Shown: piece by piece, positions 1 through 11,127 of the stretch | How positions within the stretch are numbered: position 1 is the stretch's first letter | Layout: every line of letters starts with the position of its first letter | From: Dugong dugon | Lineage: Eukaryota; Chordata; Mammalia; Sirenia; Dugongidae | Direction: 5' to 3' | NCBI GenBank assembly: GCA_030035585.1 | Contig: CM057469.1 | Location: 16,300,501-16,364,500, forward strand | Length of the DNA: 64,000 nucleotides | The notes under the pieces: generated by a model | Told to the model about the DNA's origin: nothing | Seen by the model: only the letters and a program-made list of their open reading frames with translations | Database searches by the model: none | Made by a program: the position numbers and the translations under genes

Positions 1-615
1 GCCTGCCTTATGCCAGTCCCCCAGGTAGGTAGGCTTAGTTAGGTGAGCTGGAAAGTTCTGCTATGCGTGCTGCACCTAGCACCATAGCTGAGGGACAAAA
101 AGTGCCTCCAGGGGTTGCGTGACTTACTACAGGAAGCACCAGGTAGATTTTTTTTTACTCTGAGCACCCGAGGTGGGGGGTGTCAGACATTCTGGTGTGC
201 ACCTAGGTGGAATTGTAACTCTTTAACCCTGCTGACAAATAGCAGGCTTGAGTGGGGCAGTGGTTTGTTCTGAGACCTAAAGATGCCGGCAGGGAGAGAA
301 ATGAGGAAGATCATCGCCGCTGGCCTTGTCAGAAGGACTCCCTCCTTACAGACAGTATGTGAGGCGAGCAGTCGTGACGACAACACTTCATGTCAGGTCT
401 TCCTTACTGATGCACAGGGTGGCAGGTGGTGGAAAGTCACCTCCTTCCCAAGGATGCCCTGATGGTCTCCCTTCTGAGAGGTTCGCCTTCATAAGTACAT
501 GGAGTCCCATAGACTCATGGTGTTCTAGAAATAAAACCCGTTATTATATTATATTATTAGAGATAAAACCTATAGAACTCCTTATTTTCCATTGTTACTG
601 ACATGCTTACTGATT

Positions 616-870
616 ATAGCAAACGTTTATCGAACACTCATTTTGTGCCAGGCACCGTTAAGCACTTTACACACTAAGTTATTTGCAGAACAACCCTAAG
701 TGCATTTGGCACAGTCCCTATAAATAATGAGCACCCCAAAATGTTAATTTAAGTGATATTAGCATGATTACTATTACTAGTGTTATTACTTCCATTTTAA
801 AGAAAAGGAAGTCGAGGCTCAGCAAAGTGGAATTCGAACCCAAGTCTTGCTCGACTTCTAGGCACCACTT
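616..870 (-). repeat. MIR SINE
   Basis: It reads as the reverse complement of MIR. The typical antisense order is visible: a GTGCCAGGCACCG-type block near 645, AGCACTTTACACAC, the ATTTTAAAGAA-to-GAGGCTCAG block, and a degenerate tRNA-derived box B region (GGAATTCGAACCCAAG) near 830. Confidence 0.75.
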
Positions 871-910
871 TTCCTGGTTTGCAGCAGTGCTAGTTGCCAC
901 TGGGTAGACT

Positions 911-1093
911 TTGACTGCTGGTGACACCGTGTGTCAGAGTAGAACTGCGCTCCGTAGGGTTGTCAATGGCTTAATTTTTTGGACGTAGATCGTCAGGCCT
1001 TTCTTCTGAGGTGCCTCTGAGTGGACCCAAACCTCCAACCTTTCAGTTAGCAGCTGAGTGTATTAGCTGTTTGCACTACCCGGCAGTGACTCC
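911..1093 (-). repeat. AfroSINE, GCGCCTC-body type
   Basis: This is an antisense AfroSINE of the type whose body reads GAAAGGCCTGGCGATCTACT on its own sense strand. Visible antisense blocks are GTGTGTCAGAGTAGAACTG, TCGTCAGGCCTTTCTTCTGA, GTGGACCCAAACCTCCAACC and TTAGCAGCTGAGTG. The head ends at about 1093. Confidence 0.85.
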
Positions 1094-1296
1094 TTTGAGA
1101 CCCCACTGTGGGCTCCAGCAGGAGCCGACGCTATAGCTGTGACTGGAACCTCGCAGGTTTCGGGTGTCAGCTGAACTGCAGGATGCATGATGACCCTCAC
1201 TGAGGGGCCCTGGGACAGTTCATCTCTTGCTTCTATGTCAGGGGGCTGGCTCTTCTCTCTGGGGACCATTTGGGAATAAATGTCTTTTTCATGTGA

Positions 1297-1422
<126 letters not shown>

Positions 1423-1864
1423 TAGCCCCTGCCTCTGCCTGAAGGGGGGCCAGGAAGTGCCAGCAGTGAGGCAAGGGACCCCTCCTGCCTGTGGCTTTCA
1501 GAGTGACTAAGACAGTTGTCCTTTTCTGGGCCCAAGGGGAGGGGTGGCCTTGACAATCCCAGGAGGGTGTCCACCTTGCAGAGATGAAGGCAGGCTGTAT
1601 CTGCCACTACACAGGAGATGGCGTACGGTGTTAGAGCAGGAAGGTGCGTCAGAGGGGACGTAGTCCATCCACGCCCCTTCATCCCGCCCGTCCTCCAGTG
1701 GCTTGTGGTGGGCACAGGCTATGTCCTGTGAGCCTGCAGTCTTCGAAGCCCTGCGCCCAGCCCCTCCAGGCTCCCTCCAGGCTCCAGAGTAAGGGCTTTG
1801 TGGATATTCTTCGGGGCAGGGGTCTAGGGGAGCAGGGGTCTCCTGGTTTTCTCTGGGCTTCCTT

Positions 1865-2071
1865 GACAGTCCCTAGATGGTGCAAACGGTTAATTGGGCC
1901 CAGCTGCTAACCAAAAGTTTGGAGATTCAAGTCCACTGAAGTGCCTCAGTAGAAAGGCCTGGCCACCTACTTCAAAAAAACCAGCCGTTGAAAACCCTGT
2001 GGAGCACTGTTCTGCTCTGACACACATAGGGTCACCACGAGTCAGAACTGACTCCATGGTAACTGGTTTTT
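1865..2071 (+). repeat. AfroSINE, GCGCCTC-body type
   Basis: This is a sense copy. It has the head (GTCCCTAGATGGTGCAAACGG), the tRNA-like segment CTAACCAAAAGTTTGGAG, the body (GAAAGGCCTGGCCACCTACT, AGCCGTTGAAAACCCTGTGG, CTCTGACACACATAGGGTC) and the RTE-like tail CACGAGTCAGAACTGACTC. Confidence 0.9.
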
Positions 2072-2355
2072 CCTTGACAGCACATGGCTGCCTGAAGTTA
2101 CCCAGCTCTGAAGGGCAGGTACACAGTCTTGCCCCTGGCCTCAGCATCAATGTGTAGGGATTTGGGTTTATGTACACATCAAACACACTTGTGTCAAGTC
2201 CCCACTCTGTGGCAGGTACTGTGCCAGTAATTGCAGTGGGATGCAAGACCCACACGGCCCCTGGCCCCAGGGAGCCCACAGCCCTGTGGCTTCTACCCAT
2301 CCTCCCCCCATCACTGAGAAGGGAGAGCTTATTTAAACAGAGGGCTTACGTTTCT

Positions 2356-2563
2356 GGAGTTCTGGGGCAATGGTTAAAGCGCTCAGCTACTAACCAAAAG
2401 GTCAGTGGTTGGAACCTATCCGTGGCTCCTCGGGAGAAAGATGTGGCAGTCTGCTTCCATAAAGATTACAGCCTTGGAAACCCTATGAGGCAGTTCTTCC
2501 CTGTCCTATAGGGTCACTATGAGTCGGAATCGACTCGACAGCAGTGGGTTTGGGTTTTTTTTG
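2356..2563 (+). repeat. AfroSINE, long form (no internal deletion)
   Basis: This sense copy retains the segment GAGAAAGATGTGGCAGTCTG through AAAGATTACAGCC between the head and the CCTTGGAAACC block. It ends in the GAGTCGGAATCGACTCGAC tail and a G/T-rich end. Confidence 0.9.
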
Positions 2564-2789
2564 TTTGTACGTTTTTGGCGTCTGCATGGTGTGGGGTACC
2601 CTGAGCTCAGGGAAACGGTTTCTTGACTGGCTACAAAGTGCTAGATAATTTCTATACAAGGGAAGCATCAAGCTTGTGATGGGAGACGGTAAGCAGCCTG
2701 TCCTAGGGCATGGACGCACGTGGCAGGCCCTTTTGGGAGATGAGATGGGTCACGTGTGTAAAGGCTGAGGGTCGTGCCTGGGACAGTCG

Positions 2790-3730
2790 TCTGTGTTGAG
2801 TGTCTGTGCTCCGGGGACTCCCCAGGAAACAAAGTGAAGTCTGCTCTGACGTTGCTCACATTCTAGAAGGGAGACAGACAGTAATGAAATAGACAAACAT
2901 GTAAGTCAGGAGGTGGTAAGTCCTGTGAAGAAAAGTAAAGCAGGTAAGGGAGCGACGGGCTTCAGGGTGGGTGGGGTTGGCTGCTATTTCACATAGGTGG
3001 TCAGGGACACTCTCTCTAATAAGGCTGATATTTGACCAGAGATCTGACGTAGGTAAATCTGGGGGCACAGCGTTCCAGGCAGAAGGAACAGCAGCAGGTG
3101 CAAAGGCCCTGAGGCAGAGTGTGCCTGTGCATTGAGAGAGCCCAGGGGTCTAGTATGGCTGGAGCAGAGGGAGTAGGGATGGGAGGGGGAGAAGAGGTTT
3201 GAGAAATGGGGAGGGTCCAGGCCACTCTTACCATGCAGGCTGTGACGAGGACGTTGGCTCTTCCTCCTGAGTGAAAGGTAAAGCCATTGAAACATTTTAG
3301 GCCCACCTGACTTTATGTAACACAGGTTGTTGAGTGGAGAATAAAATGTATGGGGGACAAGAGTGGAAGCAGGAGACCTGGCGACTGTATAAATAATAAC
3401 CCAAGAAAGAGACGATGGGGTTTGGACCAGGGGCAGCAGTAGAGGGTGGTGAAAGGTGGTTGGATTTTTGGGGGCAAAATTGACAAATGTGTGGATGGCT
3501 AGGGTGTGAGAGTCAAGAATGACATTGGTGCCGTGGCCTGAGCAGCTAATAGGGTGGAGCTGCCATTTACTGAGAGGAAGAAGACGTGATGGGGCAGGTT
3601 TGGGGGGATGGGTTCAAGAGTGTGTTTTGGGCGTGTTAAGTTTGAGGTGCTCATCAAACATTCAGGTGGAGAGTTGGAGGTATCGGGTGGTAGGCTGAGA
3701 TAGTTCCAGGCTAGAGATACAAAAGACAGT
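2790..3730 (-). repeat. L2-like ancient LINE 3' region
   Basis: The sequence matches the antisense form of the long non-coding 3' part of mammalian L2. Recognisable landmarks are CTAGAAGGGAGACAGACAGT (2864), GGTGGTCAGGGACACTCTC (2996), GTTCCAGGCAGAAGGAACAG (3071) with GCAAAGGCCCTGAGGC, and GTTAAGTTTGAGGTGCTCAT (3636). It is highly diverged and the family name is from recognition only. Confidence 0.6.
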
Positions 3731-3787
3731 TAATTCACAAAACTGTTCACTAGTATTGTTGTAGTTTCTGGGTAAAAAACGACCCAA

Positions 3788-4194
3788 AGCAATTGCTGTT
3801 GAGTTGATTCCGAGTCATGGTGACCCCACGTGTGCAGAGTAGAACTGTGCTCCATAGAGTTTTCAGTGACTGGTTTTTTGGATGTCCCTGGAGAAGGACA
3901 TCATGCTTGGTAAAGTCGAGGGTCAGTGAAAAAAAGGAAGACCCTCAGTGAGATGGACTGACACAGTGGCTGCAACAGTGGGCTTAAGCATAACGGTTGT
4001 GAGGATGGTGTAGGACTGGGCAATGTTTTGTTGTGTTGTCCATAGGGTCACTATGAGTCAGAACAAACTCAATAGCACCTAACAATGACAACAGATCACC
4101 AGGCCTTTCTTCTGAGGCGCCCCTGAGTGGACTCGAACCATCAATCTTTCAGTTATTAGCTGAGCACTTAAACATTAGCATCACCTAGGCAGCT
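3788..4194 (-). repeat. AfroSINE split by an RTE 3' fragment
   Basis: The antisense tail and body run from about 3788 to 3884 (GAGTTGATTCCGAGTCATGG, GTGTGCAGAGTAGAACTG). They resume at 4094 (GATCACCAGGCCTTTCTTCT, GTGGACTCGAACCATCAATC, TTAGCTGAGCAC). The two halves are one SINE interrupted by the RTE piece at 3885-4093. Confidence 0.8.
3885..4093 (+). mobile_element. RTE (BovB-like) LINE 3' end nested in a SINE
   Basis: It begins TCCCTGGAGAAGGACATCAT, which translates like the C-terminus of an RTE reverse-transcriptase ORF (SLEKDIMLGKV, then RGRPSTRW-like spacing in the sister copy). It runs through GTAGGACTGGGCAATG and ends with CATAGGGTCACTATGAGTC and an ACAATGACAACA repeat. A clearer copy lies at 20212-20453. 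Its strand is opposite to that of the SINE it interrupts. Confidence 0.75.
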
Positions 4195-4423
4195 TGTTTG
4201 TGAGGCAGTTGTGAGGAGGGGGGAAAAAAGGAAAAGACATTGATTGCCCACACCTGGTCAATGAGTCCAGGCCCCACACCGCAAGGGCCTCCTAACCATG
4301 TATATAAACAAATACCATGTAAACTTAGGGTCTTGTGTTGGCTTCCTGGGGGCAAAGACTGGCCCCCTGCCTTCCAGGCCTGAGGACAGCCCGAGTTAGC
4401 ACCTCCTGTTCTCCTTCCTGCAG

Positions 4424-4507
4424 CTGCCATGGTGTGGACAGTGGGCATGGCCAAGCCAGACCTCTCCTCCCAGGGAGCCCTCCAGCTCCCCTATGATCCA
4501 GAGATGG
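4424..4507 (+). CDS. PSEN2: Presenilin-2 exon encoding residues 296-324
   Basis: Flanked by TCCTTCCTGCAG and GTGAGTG, this 84-nt exon completes Ser296 (T|CT) and ends with the first base of the Glu324 codon. It reads [16 protein letters not shown] then [11 protein letters not shown]. It corresponds to PSEN1 exon 9, the segment of the TM6-TM7 loop that blocks the active site until the protein is cut into N- and C-terminal fragments. Compared with human PSEN2 (AKLDPSSQ) this species has Pro307 and Leu309, so two neighbouring residues are effectively exchanged around Asp308. The rest of the exon is identical. Confidence 0.97.
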
Positions 4508-4910
4508 GTGAGTGTCCCGGAGGCCAACAGCCTGTCAGAATTGGGAGGCAGCTCCTCATCTGCACCCCACCTGTGTGGGTGACAGGGGCCATGTTCTGCA
4601 TCCTGTCCCCAGCTCTGCCTGGTTTGGCTTCTCTGGGGAGCATCAGGGGCAGCCCTCCTGGGCACACATCTTAGAGACTGGGCAGGGTTGGCTTGTCAGC
4701 CCTTGACCCAACCTCACTTGGCTGCATTCCCTTTCAGGTTCCGGGGGCTGCTGAGGATGGTTGGTGCGGGTGGGGAGGACTGGGGTCCTACAGTGATGCT
4801 GGGCCATACCCCACCCCCCTGGGGCTTTGTTCCCCAGAGCCGAAGGGATGCCCTTTGACTGTGCTTGTTTCTCTTTTTGCCACCTCCTCACCACCATGAC
4901 CAACACCCAG

Positions 4911-5012
4911 AAGAAGACTCCTATGACAGTTGTGGGGAGCCCTCGTACCCAGAAGTCTTTGAACCCCCCCTGCCTGGCTACCTGGGGGATGAGCTGGAGG
5001 AAGAGGAGGAAA
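4911..5012 (+). CDS. PSEN2: Presenilin-2 exon encoding residues 324-358
   Basis: This exon follows CAACACCCAG and ends before GTAAGG. It encodes the acidic distal part of the large cytosolic loop: [28 protein letters not shown] and an LEEEEE run; the last base starts the Arg358 codon (A|GG). In human PSEN2 this loop carries the DSYD caspase site and flanking phosphorylation serines (327 and 330). Both serines and the Asp329 context are kept here, but residue 331 is Cys (TGT, 4931-4933) where human has Phe. The loop is the fastest-evolving part of presenilins, and the other changes (T-to-P, P-to-L, E-to-D) fit that. Confidence 0.97.
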
Positions 5013-5182
5013 GTAAGGTGCCCGTGTTCAGATGGTCGGCTTCAGCCAAGGATGGGGCCAGGGGAAGGGTGTGAGGGGAGAAGCCCCTTTTCATTTCAAA
5101 GCCGTCTTTACGAGTCGTGAAGAAACCTGCAAAGGTGGGGCCTGGCTGGCAGCCACAGGAGCTTTTGCGTTGAGGCTGAACG

Positions 5183-5650
5183 ATTTATTTAACAGATTTT
5201 TACTGAGTCCTGGCTGTGCTGGGGTGCAGGGGAGAAAGCACCCTGTTCTCCTGGGCCTTACAGTCTAACGGGGTGAGGGGCATTGGTCACACATAGGACT
5301 GTGAAGGAGAACATAGGTGCCAGGAGAGCAGGTTAGGGCGTGGCCTGGTCCGAAGGGGTCAGAGGTTATCTGAGGAAGTAACTTCTGAGGCGAGCTCACT
5401 GCAGTAAGCAGGTGAGAGGCAGCCCAGGAGGAGCGTGTCTTCTGAGGGGCCTGCACTAGGAGACCCCCAGGCAGGGGGCTGCCATGAGTTAGAGGAGGTA
5501 AAGGTGCGCTAGGCCGACAGTGCAGGGGTGTAGCGAGGGGGGCCTTCCAGTTCAAGGTGAGGGTCCATGGGTATCCCAGGAGTAGATGGAGCCACAGGAG
5601 GGTTTTACACTGCATGGGAGGATGGATGCCACTGGGGGGGGACAAGTTGT
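5183..5650 (-). repeat. L2-like ancient LINE 3' region
   Basis: Antisense L2-like sequence: ATTTATTTAACAGATTTTTA near 5182, CTGGGCCTTACAGTCTAACG near 5253, and the usual GAAGTAACTTCTGAGG-type block near 5374. It is strongly diverged. Confidence 0.5.
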
Positions 5651-6004
5651 GGCCGGTGAGAATTCCATCTGGGTGTCCCGCCTTTGAGGGGCCTGTAGGA
5701 GGTCCCTGTGCAGCTATAAGGGAGGCAGGTGGGCTTGGGGCTCCAAGGAAGGGCTGGGCTGGCAGGTCACATCCTCTGTATTGGGTCTGCCAGTAGGCCG
5801 TGGAGCACAGAGCAGGGGGCAGAGGTGGGGGGATGCCTCCCCAGGGCAGAGCCTGGGGAGACATGAGTAGCTGTTGTGGAGGGCTGTCTTGAACGCAGGT
5901 GCAGAGGTGGTTCAAGACCTGGTTCTTTTACCAGGGGGATTAGCACAGTCATTCAGTCAGTGTGCATTCAGCCTTGCCGGCAGCAGCACCCCAGAGCGCG
6001 TAAA

Positions 6005-7030
6005 GCAGTCTGGAGCAGCTGCAGGTGCTTTCAGCCCAGGGAGGTGGCTAAGCCTGAGGAGGTCCTGAGGGGCGGAGCATTTACAAAGGCTGAGAGATGA
6101 AAGAGGACAGGAGAAGTGAGCCTTCAGGGAGCTGCTTGGTGTGGTTGGGCAGAGGAGGTGGGGTGAGCAGGAAGCAGCTGCGGTGTGGGGCCTGGGAAAG
6201 ACCTTGCAGGGCGTGGCACAGGTGGGGAGAGCTCAGGTTTTATCCTGGAGGTGACAGGGACCACTGGTGGTTATGCAGGGAAACAAAATGAGCAGCTCTA
6301 CATTCCATACTGAGGTGGGGAGGAATCTGGACAGATGGACTGCTGGGAGACCAGGAGGGGGCGCTGCCCTCATCCAGACGACAGAAAAGAGTGAAGATCG
6401 AGAGTCAGGGTCAGAGACTAGCCAGAGCACGTGTGGGACGGCCCTGAAGGACTCCCTGGGTGAGGGACACACGAGGAGGTAGCGGGGGTCGGGGGGGTGA
6501 AACATGCCCACCAAGACGCAGTCAGGCAGGCGTGTGGGAGGTCTGGCTGGGTTTTGGACAGGCGAGCACGAAGGTCTGCCACACGCTCAGGTGGAGACAC
6601 CAGTGGACACTCAGTGGGTGAGGGGCTCCGGGGAGGGGCCAGGGTTTGAGACCCGGCGTTGGAGTCATCAACATACAGATGTCAAAACCGAGGGCCTGAA
6701 GAAGAGCCCCTGGGAAGGTGCAGGGCCAGAATGGAGAGTGCTAAGGACAGTCCAGGGCGTACGGGGTAGGCCGGAGCCCATGGAAGACCCTGAGGTGTAG
6801 CCTGTGTGAGGGACTGGACCTGGACAGGGGAGGGGTGTGCTGCAAGCACTGGGACAGCCAAGCAATGGCCTGGGCCCTCCTGGGCCAGTCGCCGGGTAGG
6901 GTGCAGGTGCCTGGTGCCGCTAGGTTTCAGAAGTGAGATAAAGGGAGGGAGAGGCAGGAAGGGGGGTGGTTGGGCTGTTAGTGAGAGAGGGAGGGACCAG
7001 GGCAAAGACAGCAGTATTTTTAAGATGAGC
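6005..7030 (-). repeat. L2-like ancient LINE 3' region
   Basis: This has the same antisense L2-like texture: CAGGTTTTATCCTGGAGGTG near 6233, a GGAGACCAGGAGGGGGCG block near 6346, and GGAGTCATCAACATACAGAT near 6661. The boundaries are approximate. Confidence 0.5.
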
Positions 7031-7390
7031 AAGACTTAAACATGTTTATTAGGCACCGAGGGAGGAGCCAGCTGAGGGGAGCAGTTGAAATCAGAGGTGC
7101 AAATACGGTGTTGATGAAGAGGTCGTGGAGGAAGGGCGGGGCAACAGGAGGCGGGACCCCTCTGCTTGGAGCTCAGAAGGGAGGAGTGGTGGACAGGTGA
7201 GGCAGCCATGGGTGTCCTCACGACAGGCCTGCTTGGCGAGTTTATTATGTAAGCCTTTCTCTTGTCTACGGGAACAAAATAATCTCACACACAGGAGCAC
7301 AAGGGCAGCTGCATGAAAGAAAATGAAAGTATTTTAGAAGCTCTAATTTACTTATCAGTAATGTAGAGGCTAATTACAAAATAATTTTAG

Positions 7391-7412
7391 TTTTTTTTTT
7401 TGGGGGGGGGGG
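7391..7412. repeat. T11/G11 homopolymer junction
   Basis: Eleven T are followed directly by eleven G. This is a low-complexity, slippage-prone tract in the PSEN2 intron. Confidence 0.9.
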
Positions 7413-7519
7413 TCCCCAGAGGCCTTCTATCTAGGTATGTACAATTGCATGTTCTTGAAAGTAGTGAAATTAAAATTCCTAGGAAAAAATGTATAATTCA
7501 GACTTAGCACTAAGTTGTA

Positions 7520-7849
7520 CAGTAGTCCCCCCTTACCTGTGGGGGATACATTCCAAGATTCCCCTGTGGATGCCTGAACCAAGAGTGGTACCGAACCCTA
7601 TATGTACTACAATTTGTCCTATGCATACATACCTGTGATAAAGTTTAATTTATAAATTAAGCACAGTAAGAGATTAACAATAACTAATAATAAAATAGAA
7701 TGATTAAAAACAACATACTGTAATAAAAGTTACATAGTGACGGCATGAGATTTCATCATGCTATGTACTCATTTAACGTTTTTGAACAGTGGTTGACTGC
7801 AGGTAACTGAAACCACAGAAATCGAAATGGCAGATAAGGAGGGCTACTG
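7520..7849 (+). mobile_element. Tigger/pogo-type MITE with TA target duplication
   Basis: The 330-bp element has terminal inverted repeats: CAGTAGTCCCCCCTTACCTG at the left, and the complement of the right end reads CAGTAGCCCTCCTTATCTGC. It is flanked by TA on both sides (7518-7519 and 7850-7851), the target-site signature of the Tc1/mariner superfamily. The internal sequence (ATAAAGTTTAATTTATAAAT and so on) matches the mammalian non-autonomous Tigger family. There is no transposase frame. Confidence 0.85.
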
Positions 7850-8194
7850 TACACAATTCCCCCAATGCTGGGCAGTATATTTTTATTTTTTCTTTTCTTC
7901 ACTCAATTAAGTGCCAAGCCCTGGTTTTACCCGAGTATCAGAAATGCCTGCTTTTGACTGCCCAGGTTGTAAGTTGCCCAAACCACGGGTTTCCCCACCT
8001 TTTCCCACTGGCCGCCATTTTCCAGAGGACAGCCTGTTTTTTGTCACCAGTCTGCGTGGCTGTTCCCAGGGTCCATGTGAGGGGGACCAGGCTGGGCAGG
8101 GACTCTATATTGTCCAGTCCCCTGAGGTCCCAGGGCTCTGGCGCCTCCTTCCCTTGGCCGGGCAGAGGGGCTGTGCTTTCCTGCCTAGTGTTAG

Positions 8195-8723
<529 letters not shown>

Positions 8724-8759
8724 GGGGACTGTCAAGAAGATCCTCAAGACCAAAGATTT

Positions 8760-8942
8760 GGAGCCCTGGTGGTGCAGTGGTTGAGCTCGGCTACTAAACA
8801 AAAGGTTGGCAGTTTGAATCCACCAGGCGCTCCTTGGGAACCCTATGGGGCAGTTCTGCTTTGTCCTATAGGGTCGCTATGAGTTGGAATCAACTCGACA
8901 GCAACGGGTTTGGTTTGGTTTTTATTTTTATTTTTTTTTTTG
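8760..8942 (+). repeat. AfroSINE, short (HSP-type deletion) form
   Basis: Sense copy in which CCAGGCGCTCC is joined directly to TTGGGAACCC, lacking the roughly 44-bp GAGAAAGATG-to-TTACAGCC segment of the long form. The tail GAGTTGGAATCAACTCGACAG is followed by a G/T-rich end. Confidence 0.92.
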
Positions 8943-8955
8943 GTAGCTGTCGACA

Positions 8956-9158
8956 GGAGTCCCTGAGTGGTGCGCACTCGGCCGCTAACCAAAAGGTTGG
9001 AGGTTTGAGTTCACCGAGAGGCATCTCAGAAGAAAGGCCTGGTGATCTACTTCAGAAAAATTAGCCATTGAAAACCCTGTGGAGCACAGTTCTACTCTGA
9101 CACACATGGGGCGCCATGAGTCAGAATTGACTCGACAGCAACTGTTTGGTTGGTTGGT
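8956..9158 (+). repeat. AfroSINE, GCGCCTC-body type
   Basis: Sense copy with head GGAGTCCCTGAGTGGTGCGC, body GAAAGGCCTGGTGATCTACT and CTCTGACACACATGGGGC, and tail GAGTCAGAATTGACTCGACA. It is the third of the tandem group. Confidence 0.92.
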
Positions 9159-9224
9159 AGTTGTCAACAAGACCCTCCCCAGACTGTTCAGGACAGTGCA
9201 AGGGGAGGGGGTGACCCAGGAGCT

Positions 9225-9435
9225 CTGACATTCATTGAGCAGCACTCCATGCTGAGGACTTGGCTAAAAGTTTTGTGTGCTTGTCTCACAATACCCTGGT
9301 GAGTATGATTACCTCAGATTTTTAGAAATAGGTTATGAGCCTTACCCATGGGCACAAAGCTAGTGAGGGACTAAGTTGTGATTTAAGCTCAGTTCTCTAA
9401 CTCTGGAGCCTGTATGCTTCCCTCTCCTCTGTGCC
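9225..9435 (-). repeat. MIR SINE
   Basis: Antisense MIR: CATTCATTGAGCAGCACTCC, then the TTTTTAGAAATAGGTTATGAG block, ACAAAGCTAGTGAGGGACTA and the degenerate box-B end. Confidence 0.7.
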
Positions 9436-10026
9436 ACCTGGACACCGTGGGGTTCTGCATTCCAGGGTCTTCTGAGGTTTGGAGGACAACCCCATCACTT
9501 TGAACCCCAGCAGTGAAATTTGTCGGCCTCTGTAGTCACTTAACATGGCCAAATACACACAGTGGGGAGACATCCTATTATGATTTCACCTCAGACGTCT
9601 TCCTTTTAGGATCAGAGGAGGTAGAGTCTCAGAGTAGTCAATTCTCAGTGCTCTGCACGTTTGAGGAAAACCCTGGGTGTTATGTGGCAGGGCACATTAA
9701 GGCTGGTGGCCCAGGTTTTTGGAGATTCTGTTTCTGCCCACAAATGAGTGTCAGGGGCGACAGGCCTCCAGGCCCTCCTCCTCCAATTGTCTGACCTGAA
9801 GCCTGCTGCTTCCCCAGGGATAAGGCCAGCTCTCTGGTTCCTTGTCCCCACCCAGCTCACTGCCTACCTTGGCTGGGGAGGTGAGATGGGCACCTCCCAC
9901 ACCTCCTTCCCAGGGGATGGGTCACACAACATCATTGATTCCCCTGATGTGAGCTGCTGAGAACCTCCCCAGCATTTCAGTTGGGCTCATCCAGTTCTTG
10001 TATAAATACATGCTCCCTGAGGGGAG

Positions 10027-10112
10027 GCGTCTTAGCATCCTGAGTGACTGTGACAGGCAGACCGGGGACGCGTCTTACTGTCCTGAGTGACTGTGACAGG
10101 CAGACCGGGGAG
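10027..10112. repeat. Two-copy tandem repeat, 43-bp unit
   Basis: The block TGAGTGACTGTGACAGGCAG followed by ACCGGGGA occurs at 10041 and again 43 bp later. Both units start GCGTCTTA. Only a few differences separate the copies, so the duplication is recent. Confidence 0.9.
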
Positions 10113-10133
10113 GCCGCATAGTCTGGGAGAACA

Positions 10134-10562
<429 letters not shown>

Positions 10563-10677
10563 CGTGAAGCGCAGTGCTGTGGGCTGGAAGCTGTGGGAAA
10601 TTTTAACCTGATGCAGTTGTATAGTTTTCACTCTAGTGCCATATATTTTTAAGACTTTTCTTTCCTTTAAAAAGAAG

Positions 10678-10683
10678 AATAAA
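10678..10683 (+). terminator. PSEN2: Poly(A) signal AATAAA, proximal
   Basis: Canonical hexamer 116 nt after the PSEN2 stop codon, followed by CATCGTGTTTACTTCG. It would produce a short-UTR isoform if used. Confidence 0.45.
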
Positions 10684-11121
10684 AATCATCGTGTTTACTT
10701 CGTGAAGATGAAGCAGAACCAGCTTTTTGGTGCTAGTTGTTTTTGTCACCAGACTTTGGCTCACCCTGTCATCAGCACTCACTTCACTGACAGGAAACAC
10801 AGATTTATCCAGATGAACTGGGAAGGGTTACCCAATGCAGGGAGGGGACGTGGAGAAGGATGCCTATTCATACTTCACGGCCTGGAATTCTCCGAGGGCC
10901 AATGTGAACAAAGATGTTCATCTATTAGGGACCAGGAGTACATGCTTGGGAACTCAACTAAGCACCTGTCACTCTGGCAAAAGAAGACAAGCCATTTTTT
11001 TCTGCAAGGAATGTTCCCAGTGCTTTGTCTAAGATGTCATTGTTATTTTATTACCTTTAGAAGCAGAGTCCTGTTCCTGTGACATCAAGTTCTTGCTGGG
11101 AAATGGCTTAATATTAGTATC

Positions 11122-11127
11122 AATAAA
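11122..11127 (+). terminator. PSEN2: Poly(A) signal AATAAA, main candidate
   Basis: Canonical hexamer in ATCAATAAATAGATG, with a G/T-rich downstream element within about 30 nt (TTGTCATTTGGTCTGTTTGT). Confidence 0.65.

Noticed and set aside
5265-5915. 216-codon open frame on the minus strand
   Set aside because: It lies in PSEN2 intron 5013-8267 within old L2-like sequence, is proline-rich because of GC-rich composition, and has no recognisable domain.
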